A stretch of 64,000 nt of DNA, from the NCBI RefSeq assembly GCF_019042245.1, contig NZ_JAHQCX010000023.1, forward strand, positions 1-64,000. Reading direction: 5' to 3'. The DNA comes from Diplocloster modestus. Lineage in GTDB: Bacteria > Bacillota > Clostridia > Lachnospirales > Lachnospiraceae. Shown piece after piece: positions 8,404 to 17,684 of the stretch. The translations under genes and the position numbers were made by a program. The notes beneath the pieces were generated by a model, which made no database searches, had not been told where the DNA came from, and worked only from the letters and a program-made list of their open reading frames with translations. Numbering within the stretch: the stretch's first letter is position 1; each line of letters starts with the position of its first letter.

Positions 8404-11400
8404 CTATGCACGGGATTTCCGTTTCAGGAAGAAGAAGATACCTGCACCCGAACCGATCAGAAGTATTACGATCGGGATAATCGGTGATGTGTCACCGGTG
8501 GAAGGCGCATTGGTGGTGCTGTCCGAGCCGCTGTTCCCGGAGCCGGAGTTATTGCCGGAACCGGAGTTGTTGCCGGAACCGTTGTTATCACCAGGATCCG
8601 GGGTCGGTGTAGGTTTGCCGGGATCCGGGGTAGGCGTAGGCTTACCAGGATCCGGTGTCGGTGTCGGATTATCAGGATCCGGTGTCGGTGTAGGAGACGG
8701 AGTAGGTGTAGGCTCTCCACCCTCTTTGACAAACACAGCAGATACCTTATAATCCTGTCGGATATTAGTCAGATCATAGGAAGTAATGACTCCCAATGAT
8801 TTTCCGTTTAAGGTTACGTCTTTTAAGGTGTATCCCTTATCTGTAGTGATGGTAAAGCTGGAGGAACCGCCGAATGCGACTTTTTCCTTTTGAATCTTCA
8901 CTTTTCCACCATCGGTATTACCCGTTGTTACGCTGTAGGACGGAAGGTCGGGTGAATTGTTCCAAACCGGGTTTCCGCCTTTTACATTGGGCAGATAATT
9001 CATATTGTGGTTTACTTTAAGCCAGCTGTAATAGGTGCTGTTATCCTGTCCGGCACTTGCGAAATCCACAAGTTTTACCGGGATACCGTTCACGGTCTTA
9101 GTCTCAAAGAAGAGCCAGCAGCCTTCGCCGCTGCCGTCGGAGACGGTCATCTTTTTAAGGTCTGTGGTCTGGAATCTTGCGGCATCTCTTGCAAGATCAC
9201 TGTAGTTCGAATCCAGAGTTAAGAGGATGGGGCCGTAGTATACGGAAGAGTAACCTTTATAGTTTTTCTCGCCCAGCCAGTAGTGAACGCTCATTTCCAG
9301 ATCCAGCTCGATTACATCACCGTTTTTCCATTCTCTGTTGATGGTGTAATATTCGCCGGGAACTACATTTTTCATTTCCTCGCCGTTGACCTTGAACGCA
9401 TTCGTGTAGGACCAGACCGGGATACGTAAGTTAAAGTTGAATGCTTCGTTTTTAGCCATATCCAGGGTGATCTTAATCGCGCCATCCTTCGGATATTCGG
9501 TTTCCTGCTTAATGGTGATGGCATTTCCGCCGGGAGTCAGTGTGTTGGCCGCGGAAGGACCGTAGTAATTCAGGTACAGGTCCGTATCATTTCCGATCAC
9601 GCCCCACTGGGAAAGCTCACCCAAACCACGGCTGGCATTTGCCTGGCAGCAGTTAAAGTCAGGAGAACCGGTGTTGTACTGGAAGGCAATGTCGACCTGA
9701 GAGGCCACTTTTCTGCCGTCCATCGGAGTGTTGTAAGTTACATATTTGTCGTCTTCCAACAGAGCGCCCAACATTCCGTTGAAATAGGAGAGCTCTAATT
9801 CATCCGCTACATAAGAGTTCTTCGACAGCTGGAGATATTCCGTTCCAAGTGCCATCCAGGATATGGTACAGCAGGTTTCGATTGCGCCTGTGTTGTAAGG
9901 ATCGCCCACAGCCTGCTCGCCGCTGGTGAATCCGCCGTCATTGTGTCGGTCGGTCTTGGCGATACTCCACCAGATATCCTCCAGCGCGGTATAGTAAATC
10001 GGATCTCCCTCAATCTCATATAATAAGCCAAGTGTGATAATCGTGTGTAATGCTTCCCATCTGGGCAGTTTGGACTCATAGTATTCTTTGCCGGCCTGGG
10101 CGTTATTTAACCAGTCACCGGATTTGGGCCAGTCTTCCACGATGATCTGTTTCGCCGTGTTCAGATACCTGGTGTCGCTGGTATACTGGTACAGCAGTGC
10201 GAATACGTGGCTGATACCCAGGTTCATGGTCTGGCTGCCAGCAGAATCAAAGGTCTTTCCGCCTTCTACGAAATATTCATAGATATAATCGGCTGCCTTA
10301 ATCGCAGTTTTCAACGCAGTTTCGTTACCGGTCAGGCGGTACCAGTCATAGAGACCGTAGATGCAGTGATAGTGATTCCATACATCCCAGTTGGCTCCGT
10401 TGCCGCCCATGCGGGCGCTGCCTGTGTAGATGCCCAGATATCCATCGTCGCCCTGCGCGTTGGTTAATTCTTCGACCAATTGATTGCCGGCTTCCAGGAG
10501 AGCGGGATCATCGGATAAGCGGTAGGTATAGGCCATTCCCGTTAAGAGCTTTCCAGGGAATTCACTGTACCAGGGTACTAAAGCTCCGGTATAATCGTTT
10601 CCGCCCTCACGGATATTTTCCAGATCCCATACGGTTTTAAAGGTATCATCACCGGACATGGGAGCGGGGGAATCTGCAGAACCTTTTACATCTCCTACGA
10701 TAGAGAAGTTATCGAAGTAGAAGTTCTTTCCTAAGGTATTGTCATTTCCTTTGAAATGCATCTGGAACTGGTGGACGTCTTTCAGGTCGATCACATCGTT
10801 TGATCCTTTTTCAGACCAGTATACTTCGAAGGAATCGGCGCTGAAGGGTATATTTACCCAGCCGTCGAAGCCTGCAGGTACGGAAAAAGTACGGTTCGCA
10901 TTTACTTTAATATCTATCCAATTGGTACCGTCTGCGCACAGACGGATGGTCTGGCCTTCTTTTAACTGCCAGGATTCCCGGCCGTTATCCGTGGAGGTGT
11001 TGCTCTCCTCGAAAGCAAATCGGATATCCAGGGTACCTTCCGTTAATTCGGTGGCATTGAGCTGGAACCATAACTCTTTTGTTCCGCTCCAGTCCGTAGC
11101 CGCTTTGAGATCGCTGCCGAATTTGAGATCTATATCATTGTACTCATTTTTCGGAGCAAGCTTATTGTGATTCCATTGAATCGCTTTTCCATCTCCGCCG
11201 GTGGCTGCCACGGTAAGCCGGTAAGTACTCCCGCTTAACATTCCGAATGCGTCACCCAGGACGGAAGCCAGGGTCGGATTTTGGTTTGAAGTTCCGGTGC
11301 TTATGATCTGTTCAATAATATTCGGGTTGTCTTCTAAAGCATGCAGCAGCCAGCTGTCGATATTTCCCTGGATATTTCCGCCTGCGTAACCTTCCAGATT

Positions 11401-13278
11401 CAGGTCGGTCAAATGGCTGGAAGCACGCTTGGTATTCGGAGCCATTAACGGAGGATTCATCGGAATCTCGTCGTCTGCCGGATATTCTGGCTCTGTAGGA
11501 TCGATTACTTCACCCTGATCGGGATCGGTTTCTTCACTGACATTTACATTCAGAACTAAAGAAGCAGTCCGGAATACATTATCCGTGGCACTGATGACGA
11601 AGCTGTCGGGACCGGAATAACCGGCGTTCGGTGTGTACACCAGGGTCCCGTTGGATGCGTTAATGAATGCCTGTCCATTCTGAGGTGCCGAAGCGACGCG
11701 ATAGCTGACGGAGCTGCCGTTTACACTGGCAGCGCTGCAGTCTATGATGGATGTGGCGCTGTTTTTGTAGCAGCTCAGATTCGGATCCCCTGTAATTGCA
11801 TCATTGAATGCAGGAACGTCGGCCGGGTTATCGTTAGACTTTACGGGCAGTTCTAAGCCGCCTACGTCGCCGACGAAGGAGAACGCGTCGAAATAAATCG
11901 CTGTGCCAACATTGGCGTCACTGCCGTTTACGCGCATATTTAACTGGTTCACATTATGTAAGTATAAATTGCCGTCGTCTTCCCCGTGGGTACTAAAATA
12001 CTGAGACCATGTCCTGTTATTTAAAGGAACACGTACCCAGCCGCTGAACCCGGGATCCAGAACGATCAGATGATTGTCATCGACTGTTTTGGTCTGCCAG
12101 GAATCACCATTCTGTACGTAGAAAACCACTCCGGACTTCAGTTCCATCGCATGAAGGACATCATCATGGGTGCCTTCCTGGAAAGCGAAGTGAATTTGGG
12201 CAGAATCACCAAACTCTGACGCATCCGCGTAAAACCATGCTTCGGTTGCGCCGCTCCAGTCCATAACCGCCCCCGGTGCCGCAGTAAGTCTGAAATCCAG
12301 ATCTCCATACCAGTCACGGGTGTTCAGACTTGACCATGCAAGTGCGTTGGAACCATCCACGCCTTTGCCTGCCGCTACAGATAAACCACAGGTAGGAGTG
12401 TCTCCTAATGACATACCGGAATAATCTCCAAGCATACCACCTTCGGCAACGGTGAGAATGGAGTCGTCCATATCTTCAATACTCCAGGCCTGCTGGATCG
12501 TAGGCGGCGTATCCGTAGGAAGAGAAGTTCCATCGTCGAAATTACCGACCACACCAAAGCTGTCAATCAAAGCTGTTTTATTCTGTGTGGTTCCGTTGCC
12601 ATTTATATGCATATTCAACTGATTTACATTTTTGAGATACAGCGTGTCATCACCCATCCAGTAAGCGTTGAATGTGGAACTGTCCAGAGGGATTCTGACA
12701 AAGCCCCGGAAACCAGGTTCCAGGTTTACGCAGCTGTCGCTTACGGTTCCGCTTTTCCAACCGCTGCCATCGTTGGTTCCGTAGGCCGCCCCATTTCTTA
12801 AGGCGAGAGCATGGAGGCCATTGCCGCTGCCATCTGATTTAAACATTTCTTCCTGAAATGCAAACCGGATCTGACTTGATTCAGAACCAAAACTGCTCAT
12901 ATCAGCATAAAACCATAATTCCTGTGCTCCGCTCCAGTCGGTATTTTTGGTACCTTCCGGCAGCATATGATAGCGTAGATCGCAATCGCTGTAAGCACCT
13001 TCTCCTGCCAGGTCTGTAAAGGCCAGAGCATTACTTCCGTTTACACCGGCTCCTTCACCGAGAGACCAGGAGTATTTTCCACCGCCCAGCATTCCAAACG
13101 GGTCTGCGATCGAATTTGATAAATCCTCACCTGATATACCATCCATTCCCCAGACTTCCTTAAAAGTTAAAGCTGCTGAGGGTTCTGCCTTAGCCGTAAA
13201 GCCGGTGGTCAAGACTGACGGCAATAACACGGCGGCGGACAGTAACAAACTGATACTCTTCCGTAACATTCGGTTCAT
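8404..13278 (-). CDS. giant cell-wall-anchored GH127-like glycoside hydrolase
   Basis: Secreted surface enzyme, about 1624 aa, likely removing beta-L-arabinofuranose or a related sugar from plant glycans. Order: signal peptide (1 to about 33, ending near AKA); two homologous carbohydrate-binding-like repeats (about 40-250 and 260-480); an Ig/cadherin-like module (about 499-580); a third binding-like repeat (about 626-865); an (alpha/alpha)6-type catalytic region (about 880-1430). The last has the GH127 zinc/cysteine signatures ETCC near 1136 and NCCQ near 1209, and WDVWNHYH. A small beta module, a PTPTPDPG linker and a Gly-Ser-Asn linker follow. The C-terminus APSTGD, hydrophobic helix and KRKSR tail is a non-standard sortase signal. 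The ATG at 13278 is preferred because AGGAGG lies inside the longer frame. Confidence 0.85.
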   Translation of the reverse strand: MNRMLRKSISLLLSAAVLLPSVLTTGFTAKAEPSAALTFKEVWGMDGISGEDLSNSIADPFGMLGGGKYSWSLGEGAGVNGSNALAFTDLAGEGAYSDCDLRYHMLPEGTKNTDWSGAQELWFYADMSSFGSESSQIRFAFQEEMFKSDGSGNGLHALALRNGAAYGTNDGSGWKSGTVSDSCVNLEPGFRGFVRIPLDSSTFNAYWMGDDTLYLKNVNQLNMHINGNGTTQNKTALIDSFGVVGNFDDGTSLPTDTPPTIQQAWSIEDMDDSILTVAEGGMLGDYSGMSLGDTPTCGLSVAAGKGVDGSNALAWSSLNTRDWYGDLDFRLTAAPGAVMDWSGATEAWFYADASEFGDSAQIHFAFQEGTHDDVLHAMELKSGVVFYVQNGDSWQTKTVDDNHLIVLDPGFSGWVRVPLNNRTWSQYFSTHGEDDGNLYLHNVNQLNMRVNGSDANVGTAIYFDAFSFVGDVGGLELPVKSNDNPADVPAFNDAITGDPNLSCYKNSATSIIDCSAASVNGSSVSYRVASAPQNGQAFINASNGTLVYTPNAGYSGPDSFVISATDNVFRTASLVLNVNVSEETDPDQGEVIDPTEPEYPADDEIPMNPPLMAPNTKRASSHLTDLNLEGYAGGNIQGNIDSWLLHALEDNPNIIEQIISTGTSNQNPTLASVLGDAFGMLSGSTYRLTVAATGGDGKAIQWNHNKLAPKNEYNDIDLKFGSDLKAATDWSGTKELWFQLNATELTEGTLDIRFAFEESNTSTDNGRESWQLKEGQTIRLCADGTNWIDIKVNANRTFSVPAGFDGWVNIPFSADSFEVYWSEKGSNDVIDLKDVHQFQMHFKGNDNTLGKNFYFDNFSIVGDVKGSADSPAPMSGDDTFKTVWDLENIREGGNDYTGALVPWYSEFPGKLLTGMAYTYRLSDDPALLEAGNQLVEELTNAQGDDGYLGIYTGSARMGGNGANWDVWNHYHCIYGLYDWYRLTGNETALKTAIKAADYIYEYFVEGGKTFDSAGSQTMNLGISHVFALLYQYTSDTRYLNTAKQIIVEDWPKSGDWLNNAQAGKEYYESKLPRWEALHTIITLGLLYEIEGDPIYYTALEDIWWSIAKTDRHNDGGFTSGEQAVGDPYNTGAIETCCTISWMALGTEYLQLSKNSYVADELELSYFNGMLGALLEDDKYVTYNTPMDGRKVASQVDIAFQYNTGSPDFNCCQANASRGLGELSQWGVIGNDTDLYLNYYGPSAANTLTPGGNAITIKQETEYPKDGAIKITLDMAKNEAFNFNLRIPVWSYTNAFKVNGEEMKNVVPGEYYTINREWKNGDVIELDLEMSVHYWLGEKNYKGYSSVYYGPILLTLDSNYSDLARDAARFQTTDLKKMTVSDGSGEGCWLFFETKTVNGIPVKLVDFASAGQDNSTYYSWLKVNHNMNYLPNVKGGNPVWNNSPDLPSYSVTTGNTDGGKVKIQKEKVAFGGSSSFTITTDKGYTLKDVTLNGKSLGVITSYDLTNIRQDYKVSAVFVKEGGEPTPTPSPTPTPDPDNPTPTPDPGKPTPTPDPGKPTPTPDPGDNNGSGNNSGSGNNSGSGNSGSDSTTNAPSTGDTSPIIPIVILLIGSGAGIFFFLKRKSRA

Positions 13279-13293
13279 AAAAAACCTCCTCAT

Positions 13294-13690
13294 AAGTTAT
13301 AAAATTGTTACGCTGCTAAAAATGGTTAAATAATTGATTACTTTGGTCTCCGTAAAAATGATCACCCTCCAACATATTAGGATTGATTTATAAGTTACAT
13401 CGATGTAATTTAACAAAATAATTAATAAAACTATTGTAAAATAATTACAAAAAAATTTTAACAGTCACTTAACAATTTGTTTATATTTAAAAATTTAGTA
13501 GATATCAGGGGAAAAGTCAATGCGAGAGCGACAGTATGAGAAATACTTACATGCGATCAGAAAACGCTCATGTAACGATTAGAAATGATCATGCCGGAAT
13601 AAAAATCTTCCTTTCCGTCATCGCACGATCATCATAGCAATAAAAAAACAGCCCCTATATAAAAAATAGAAGCCATTCAATCAGTGAAGA
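13294..13690. other. AT-rich leader between GH127-like gene and DeoR regulator
   Basis: No gene is seen. It contains exact TGATCA palindromes at 13359-13364 and 13586-13591. An imperfect 22-bp direct repeat (CGATCAGAAAACGCTCATG / CGATTAGAAATGATCATG) lies around 13553-13593. These may be operators for the adjacent DeoR-type regulator. Confidence 0.4.
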
Positions 13691-14461
13691 TTATTCATCT
13701 TCTTCAGGATAAATAATCTGGCAATTGTTTTTCTCAAATAACTCAACATATTCCGGCGGAGGCTTTATATCCGTCACCAGATAGTCGATGTAATCAAAAC
13801 CACAGGTTCTGCTGAAATAACGGCTTCCGAATTTTGTACTGTCACACAGCAGAATCCGGGTCTGGGAATTTTCCAGCATGGCTAGCTTATAGCGGGACTG
13901 GTCGACACTGGCTTCCGTAATCCCGTCGGGGATCAGCCCGGTGCAGGATATGATAGCAAAATCCGCGTAGAATTTAGATAATGCCAATATTGTATCGCTC
14001 CCAGTGGTACTTCCCATTTGGCTCTCTACTTTACCAGACGGAAAGAAGATATCCCAATCGGTCTGTTGAGACAAAAACTGCGCACAACTCAAACCATTTG
14101 TAACCACCGTAAGCTTCTGCATCTGCGTTAGACTCATAGCCGCGTAGTAAACCGTCGTACTACAGTCCAGAAAGACCGTGCTGTAATCTTTCACTAACAC
14201 GCTGGCTAAATCACCAATTCTTTTCTTGACTGTGATATTTTTGGTCTGGCGGATAGATGAGGCAGGTTCTGTATTACCACTTTCATATAGAATAGCCCCA
14301 CCATGCACCCGATGTATCAAATGGTATTTTTCTAATGTAGTTAAATCCCGTCTGATGGTTGCCGGACTGGCATATAATTCCTTACAAAGCTGCTGCACCG
14401 TTACAGCCTTTTTTTCCTGAATATACTCCAGTATTTGGCAATATCGTTCTGTCAATACCAC
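13691..14461 (-). CDS. DeoR/GlpR-family transcriptional regulator
   Basis: 256-aa repressor-type regulator. Residues 1-57 form the DeoR helix-turn-helix (TERYCQILEYI...SPATIRRDLTTLEK, with the family IRRDL recognition helix). Residues about 75-235 form the sugar-phosphate sensor domain with FLDCSTT and VVTNG, as in other DeoRC domains. The GTG start at 14461 has GGGAGGAATATCAA upstream. It is the nearest regulator to the GH127-like gene on the same strand, so control of arabinose-glycan use is inferred. The effector is unknown. Confidence 0.88.
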   Translation of the reverse strand: MVLTERYCQILEYIQEKKAVTVQQLCKELYASPATIRRDLTTLEKYHLIHRVHGGAILYESGNTEPASSIRQTKNITVKKRIGDLASVLVKDYSTVFLDCSTTVYYAAMSLTQMQKLTVVTNGLSCAQFLSQQTDWDIFFPSGKVESQMGSTTGSDTILALSKFYADFAIISCTGLIPDGITEASVDQSRYKLAMLENSQTRILLCDSTKFGSRYFSRTCGFDYIDYLVTDIKPPPEYVELFEKNNCQIIYPEEDE

Positions 14462-14630
14462 TTGATATTCCTCCCATGTATCACTAGAAAGATATTCCTT
14501 TTGTCTTCACAAAAAATGTTATATAAATTGGATTAAAATGTCAATGAGTGATCAGTTGGATGACAAAAACTTACAATTAGCGATAAAACAATCAGGTGGG
14601 CATCAAGTTTTGATCAATTATTCATTATAG

Positions 14631-16541
14631 CTATTCGGCCAACTCCTCCCAGCTTATCATTAGTTTTTCCAGTTGTCCTGCGATATCGGTTTTTTCCTTA
14701 TTTAATACTATACATTGTTCCACATCGGTATAGATTTCCTCCAAAGTCAGCAGCTGGTCAATCTGTGCGTCCCTGGCTTCCAGTTCGGTGATCTGCTCCT
14801 CTAACCTGCGCAGGTCATTTTCGCGTTTCCGTATCCTGGCCTGTTCCTCTTTCTGCTGCTGCCAGGTAAGTTTGTTTTCCGATACTGAATTTCCGTCATC
14901 CTCTATATTGGTTACGCCAGCATAGACCTGTGTTAATTCTTCTCGTTTTGATAAATAATAATCATAGTTACCAATATAGTTGACCAGAGTCTGGCCGGTC
15001 AAATCCAGAATCCGGGTAGCTGTCTCATTGATAAAATACCGGTCGTGAGAAACATAAAACACTGTGCCGGTATACTGCTTCAAAGCGTTTTCCAGTATTT
15101 CCTTGGAAGCGATATCCAAATGGTTGGTGGGCTCATCCAGAATCAGAAAATTGGCTTCGGAGAGCATCAGTTTAGCCAGGGACACCCGGCCCCGCTCCCC
15201 GCCGCTCAGATCCCCAATCCTCTTAAATACATCATCTCCGGTAAACAAAAATGCCGCCAGCACATTTCGGATATCGGTATTATTCAAATCCGGATAGGTA
15301 TCCGACAATTCCTGGAACAGAGTTTTCTCCATGTGCAGAACATGATGTTCCTGATCATAATAACCGATCTGCACATTCGTCCCCAGAATAATATCCCCTT
15401 CGTCCGCCGGAAGCAGACCGTTAATAATCTTTAGAATCGTAGTCTTTCCTGTGCCATTATTTCCAATAAGCGCGACCCGTTCCCCACGCTTAATATCAAA
15501 ATGAATCCCACGGAATAACTCAAGAGGCGGGAAAGACTTCGAAAGATTCTCCACCGACAACACATCATTCCCGCTGGTAATCCTGGGTTCCAGGTGAATT
15601 CGCATCTGCGCGGTATCCTCCGCCGGTTTTTCCAGCACCTCCATCTTATTCAGAAGCTTCTCCCTGCTTTCCGCTCTGCGGATAGATTTCTCCCGGTTAA
15701 AAGAACGAAGCTTCGCGATCACATCTTCCTGGTGCCTGCGTTCCCGCTGCTGATTCAGATACTGTTTCACCAGCGCGTCCCGAAGCATCGCCTTCTTCCG
15801 GGCAAAATCCGTATAATTCCCCTGATAGACTGTCGCCTTCGTCCGTTCCAGTTCAACCACCTTAGTCACGATCCTGTTCAGAAAGTACCGGTCATGGGCT
15901 ACCAGAATCACAGCCCCGGGATACCCTTTCAGATAAGTCTCAAGCCAGGAGATCGACTGCATATCCAGATGGTTGGTCGGCTCGTCCAGCAGCAGGATAT
16001 CCGGATTGGACAGCAGGAGCCTTCCCAGAGACACCCGGGTCTTCTGGCCGCCCGAGAGCGTATCCACTGCTTTTTCAAAATCCTCCTCCCCAAACCCGAG
16101 CCCCTTTAAAACCCCGGTGATCTCACTTTTATAAGCATACCCGTTTTTCAATTCAAACTCATGGGTCAGCCGGGTATAAGTCCCCATCAACTCATCCAGC
16201 GCATCCCCCTCCACTGATTTCATATCTATCTCAGTCTGCCGGATCCGCTGTTCCATATCCAGGATATCTTGTTTCACCGACAGCAGCTCCTCATAAATGC
16301 TGCGTCCGCTGATCAGCTCCTGATGCTGTGCCAGATACCCAAGGGTCTTTCCCTTCGCCATTACCACTTCCCCGGAATCCGCCGTCAGTTCCCCCACTAT
16401 AATTTTAAGCAGTGTGGACTTCCCGACACCATTATTTCCCACGATCGCCGCTTTTTCTTTTTCTTCTATATGAAAAGAAATATCCGAAAGAATCGTTTCC
16501 TCTCCAAATGCCTTATGTATACTCTGGCAAGCTAATATCAT
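14631..16541 (-). CDS. ABC-F family ATPase (Uup/YdiF type)
   Basis: Soluble ribosome-associated ATPase with two ABC domains and no membrane part, about 636 aa. First Walker A GNNGVGKST (about 35-43) and signature LSGGQKTRVSLGRLLL; second Walker A GNNGTGKTT and signature LSGGERGRVSLAKLML, each followed by LLDEPTNHLD or LILDEPTNHLD. The interdomain linker is basic and helical (KQYLNQQRERRHQEDVIAK), and a C-terminal coiled coil (about 555-635) is typical of YdiF/Uup. The ATG at 16541 gives the normal MILACQSIHKAFG start; the upstream in-frame ATG adds an unlikely 13 residues. Its exact role (translation factor or antibiotic protection) cannot be told. Confidence 0.9.
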   Translation of the reverse strand: MILACQSIHKAFGEETILSDISFHIEEKEKAAIVGNNGVGKSTLLKIIVGELTADSGEVVMAKGKTLGYLAQHQELISGRSIYEELLSVKQDILDMEQRIRQTEIDMKSVEGDALDELMGTYTRLTHEFELKNGYAYKSEITGVLKGLGFGEEDFEKAVDTLSGGQKTRVSLGRLLLSNPDILLLDEPTNHLDMQSISWLETYLKGYPGAVILVAHDRYFLNRIVTKVVELERTKATVYQGNYTDFARKKAMLRDALVKQYLNQQRERRHQEDVIAKLRSFNREKSIRRAESREKLLNKMEVLEKPAEDTAQMRIHLEPRITSGNDVLSVENLSKSFPPLELFRGIHFDIKRGERVALIGNNGTGKTTILKIINGLLPADEGDIILGTNVQIGYYDQEHHVLHMEKTLFQELSDTYPDLNNTDIRNVLAAFLFTGDDVFKRIGDLSGGERGRVSLAKLMLSEANFLILDEPTNHLDIASKEILENALKQYTGTVFYVSHDRYFINETATRILDLTGQTLVNYIGNYDYYLSKREELTQVYAGVTNIEDDGNSVSENKLTWQQQKEEQARIRKRENDLRRLEEQITELEARDAQIDQLLTLEEIYTDVEQCIVLNKEKTDIAGQLEKLMISWEELAE

Positions 16542-16679
16542 ACCTACCCATTCCTTTCGTCCAAACTCTGTATTCCGCACATACAGTTGAAACCATTATA
16601 ACCTGGCGGCCGGTTCCATTCAATAGTTTCTTATATTTGGCTAAGGACCGGACTGAGAGGGCAGGGAACGTGCCTTTTT

Positions 16680-16895
16680 GGGAGGGGACTGGCACTTTTC
16701 GGTAGTAAAGCCAGACCTTCAAGCAACTACGTGGAGAAAAGGGCCTGTCCCCGGATATTGACTGGAATAGGCCCTACATTTTGGAAAGCGGGCGTCTTTT
16801 TTCCTAAAATAGACCAACATCCGGGGACAGGCCCCTTTCTCTACGTAGTTGCTTGAAATTTTGGCCTTACTACCGAAAGGTGCCAGTCCCCTCCC
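16680..16895. repeat. 216-bp inverted repeat, REP-like composite (IR-3)
   Basis: The left arm GGGAGGGGACTGGCAC..., TTTCGGTAGTAA, AAGCAACTACG and GGCCTGTCCCCGGAT is mirrored by the right arm, with scattered mismatches. The arms carry outer GGGGACTGGC and inner GGGGACAGGC units in inverted pairs. Same family as 23368-23540. It fills the gap between divergent ABC-F and rex genes. Confidence 0.88.
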
Positions 16896-16960
16896 TAAAG
16901 CCTATTTGTAAGAATTAGCCATGAATCGCGAACCCAATTCCCAACTTTCCCCAATAAGGT

Positions 16961-16990
16961 TTGACAATAATTTGGCAGATATTATATAAT
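16961..16990 (+). promoter_or_regulatory. promoter of rex
   Basis: TTGACA at 16961-16966 and TATAAT at 16985-16990 with an 18-bp spacer, 31 bp before the rex GTG. No clear Rex palindrome overlaps it. Confidence 0.8.
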
Positions 16991-17021
16991 GGAAGCATGA
17001 TATGAGCTAGGAGGAAGTACC

Positions 17022-17684
17022 GTGGAAGAGAAGGAAATTTCAAAGGCGGTTATTCGCAGGCTGCCAAGATATTATCGTTATCTGGGAGAATTGATGGAAA
17101 GCGGCGTAGAGCGGATTTCTTCCAATGAACTGAGCGAGCGGATGAGGGTGACGGCGTCGCAGATACGCCAGGATTTGAATAATTTCGGTGGGTTTGGCCA
17201 GCAGGGATATGGTTATAATGTTAAATATTTATATGATGAGATCGGACGCCTGCTGGGGCTGGATAAGAAACATAATGTCATCATTATCGGAGGAGGAAAT
17301 CTGGGTCAGGCGCTGGCTAATTATCCGGCATTTGAAAAACGCGGATTTATTGTAAAAGGGATCTTTGATATTAATCCGAAGCTGTCCGGCAGGACAGTCC
17401 GGGGAATTTCAATTATGCCCATGGAACAGATGGAAGAGTTTATTAAGGAGAATGATATTCAGATAGCGACATTGACACTTCCAAAGACGAGCGCTACGGA
17501 AGTGGCCGATCGGTTGATTTCTTATGGTGTCCGCGCGATCTGGAATTTTGCACATACGGACCTGAATGTTCCCGAAGGCGTGATGGTGGAGAACGTACAT
17601 CTCTCCGAGAGCATTATGCGTCTGTCTTACAATCTGACCAGATATGAGGAAGAACATAAGCTGGAGATAAAGGAGAAGAAATAA
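17022..17684 (+). CDS. rex: redox-sensing transcriptional repressor Rex
   Basis: DNA-binding sensor of the NADH/NAD+ ratio that represses fermentation genes and releases DNA when NADH rises. Residues 1-78 are the winged helix (RRLPRYYRYLGEL, ASQIRQDLNNFGGFGQQGYGY across the junction). Residues about 84-200 form the Rossmann fold with GGGNLGQ at 90-96. At 220 aa it has normal length. The start is GTG after a strong AGGAGG. It is followed without a gap by the NAD(P)HX repair gene, linking nicotinamide sensing and repair. Likely targets in the window are the palindromes at 59292-59331. Confidence 0.96.
   Translation: MEEKEISKAVIRRLPRYYRYLGELMESGVERISSNELSERMRVTASQIRQDLNNFGGFGQQGYGYNVKYLYDEIGRLLGLDKKHNVIIIGGGNLGQALANYPAFEKRGFIVKGIFDINPKLSGRTVRGISIMPMEQMEEFIKENDIQIATLTLPKTSATEVADRLISYGVRAIWNFAHTDLNVPEGVMVENVHLSESIMRLSYNLTRYEEEHKLEIKEKK

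Noticed and set aside
8384..8752. Plus-strand frame of Pro/Glu and Gly/Val repeats
   Set aside because: Antisense of the Thr-Pro linker of the GH127-like protein.
13410..13500. TTAACAA-like strings as Rex boxes
   Set aside because: No matching palindromic partner half; explained by AT-rich composition.
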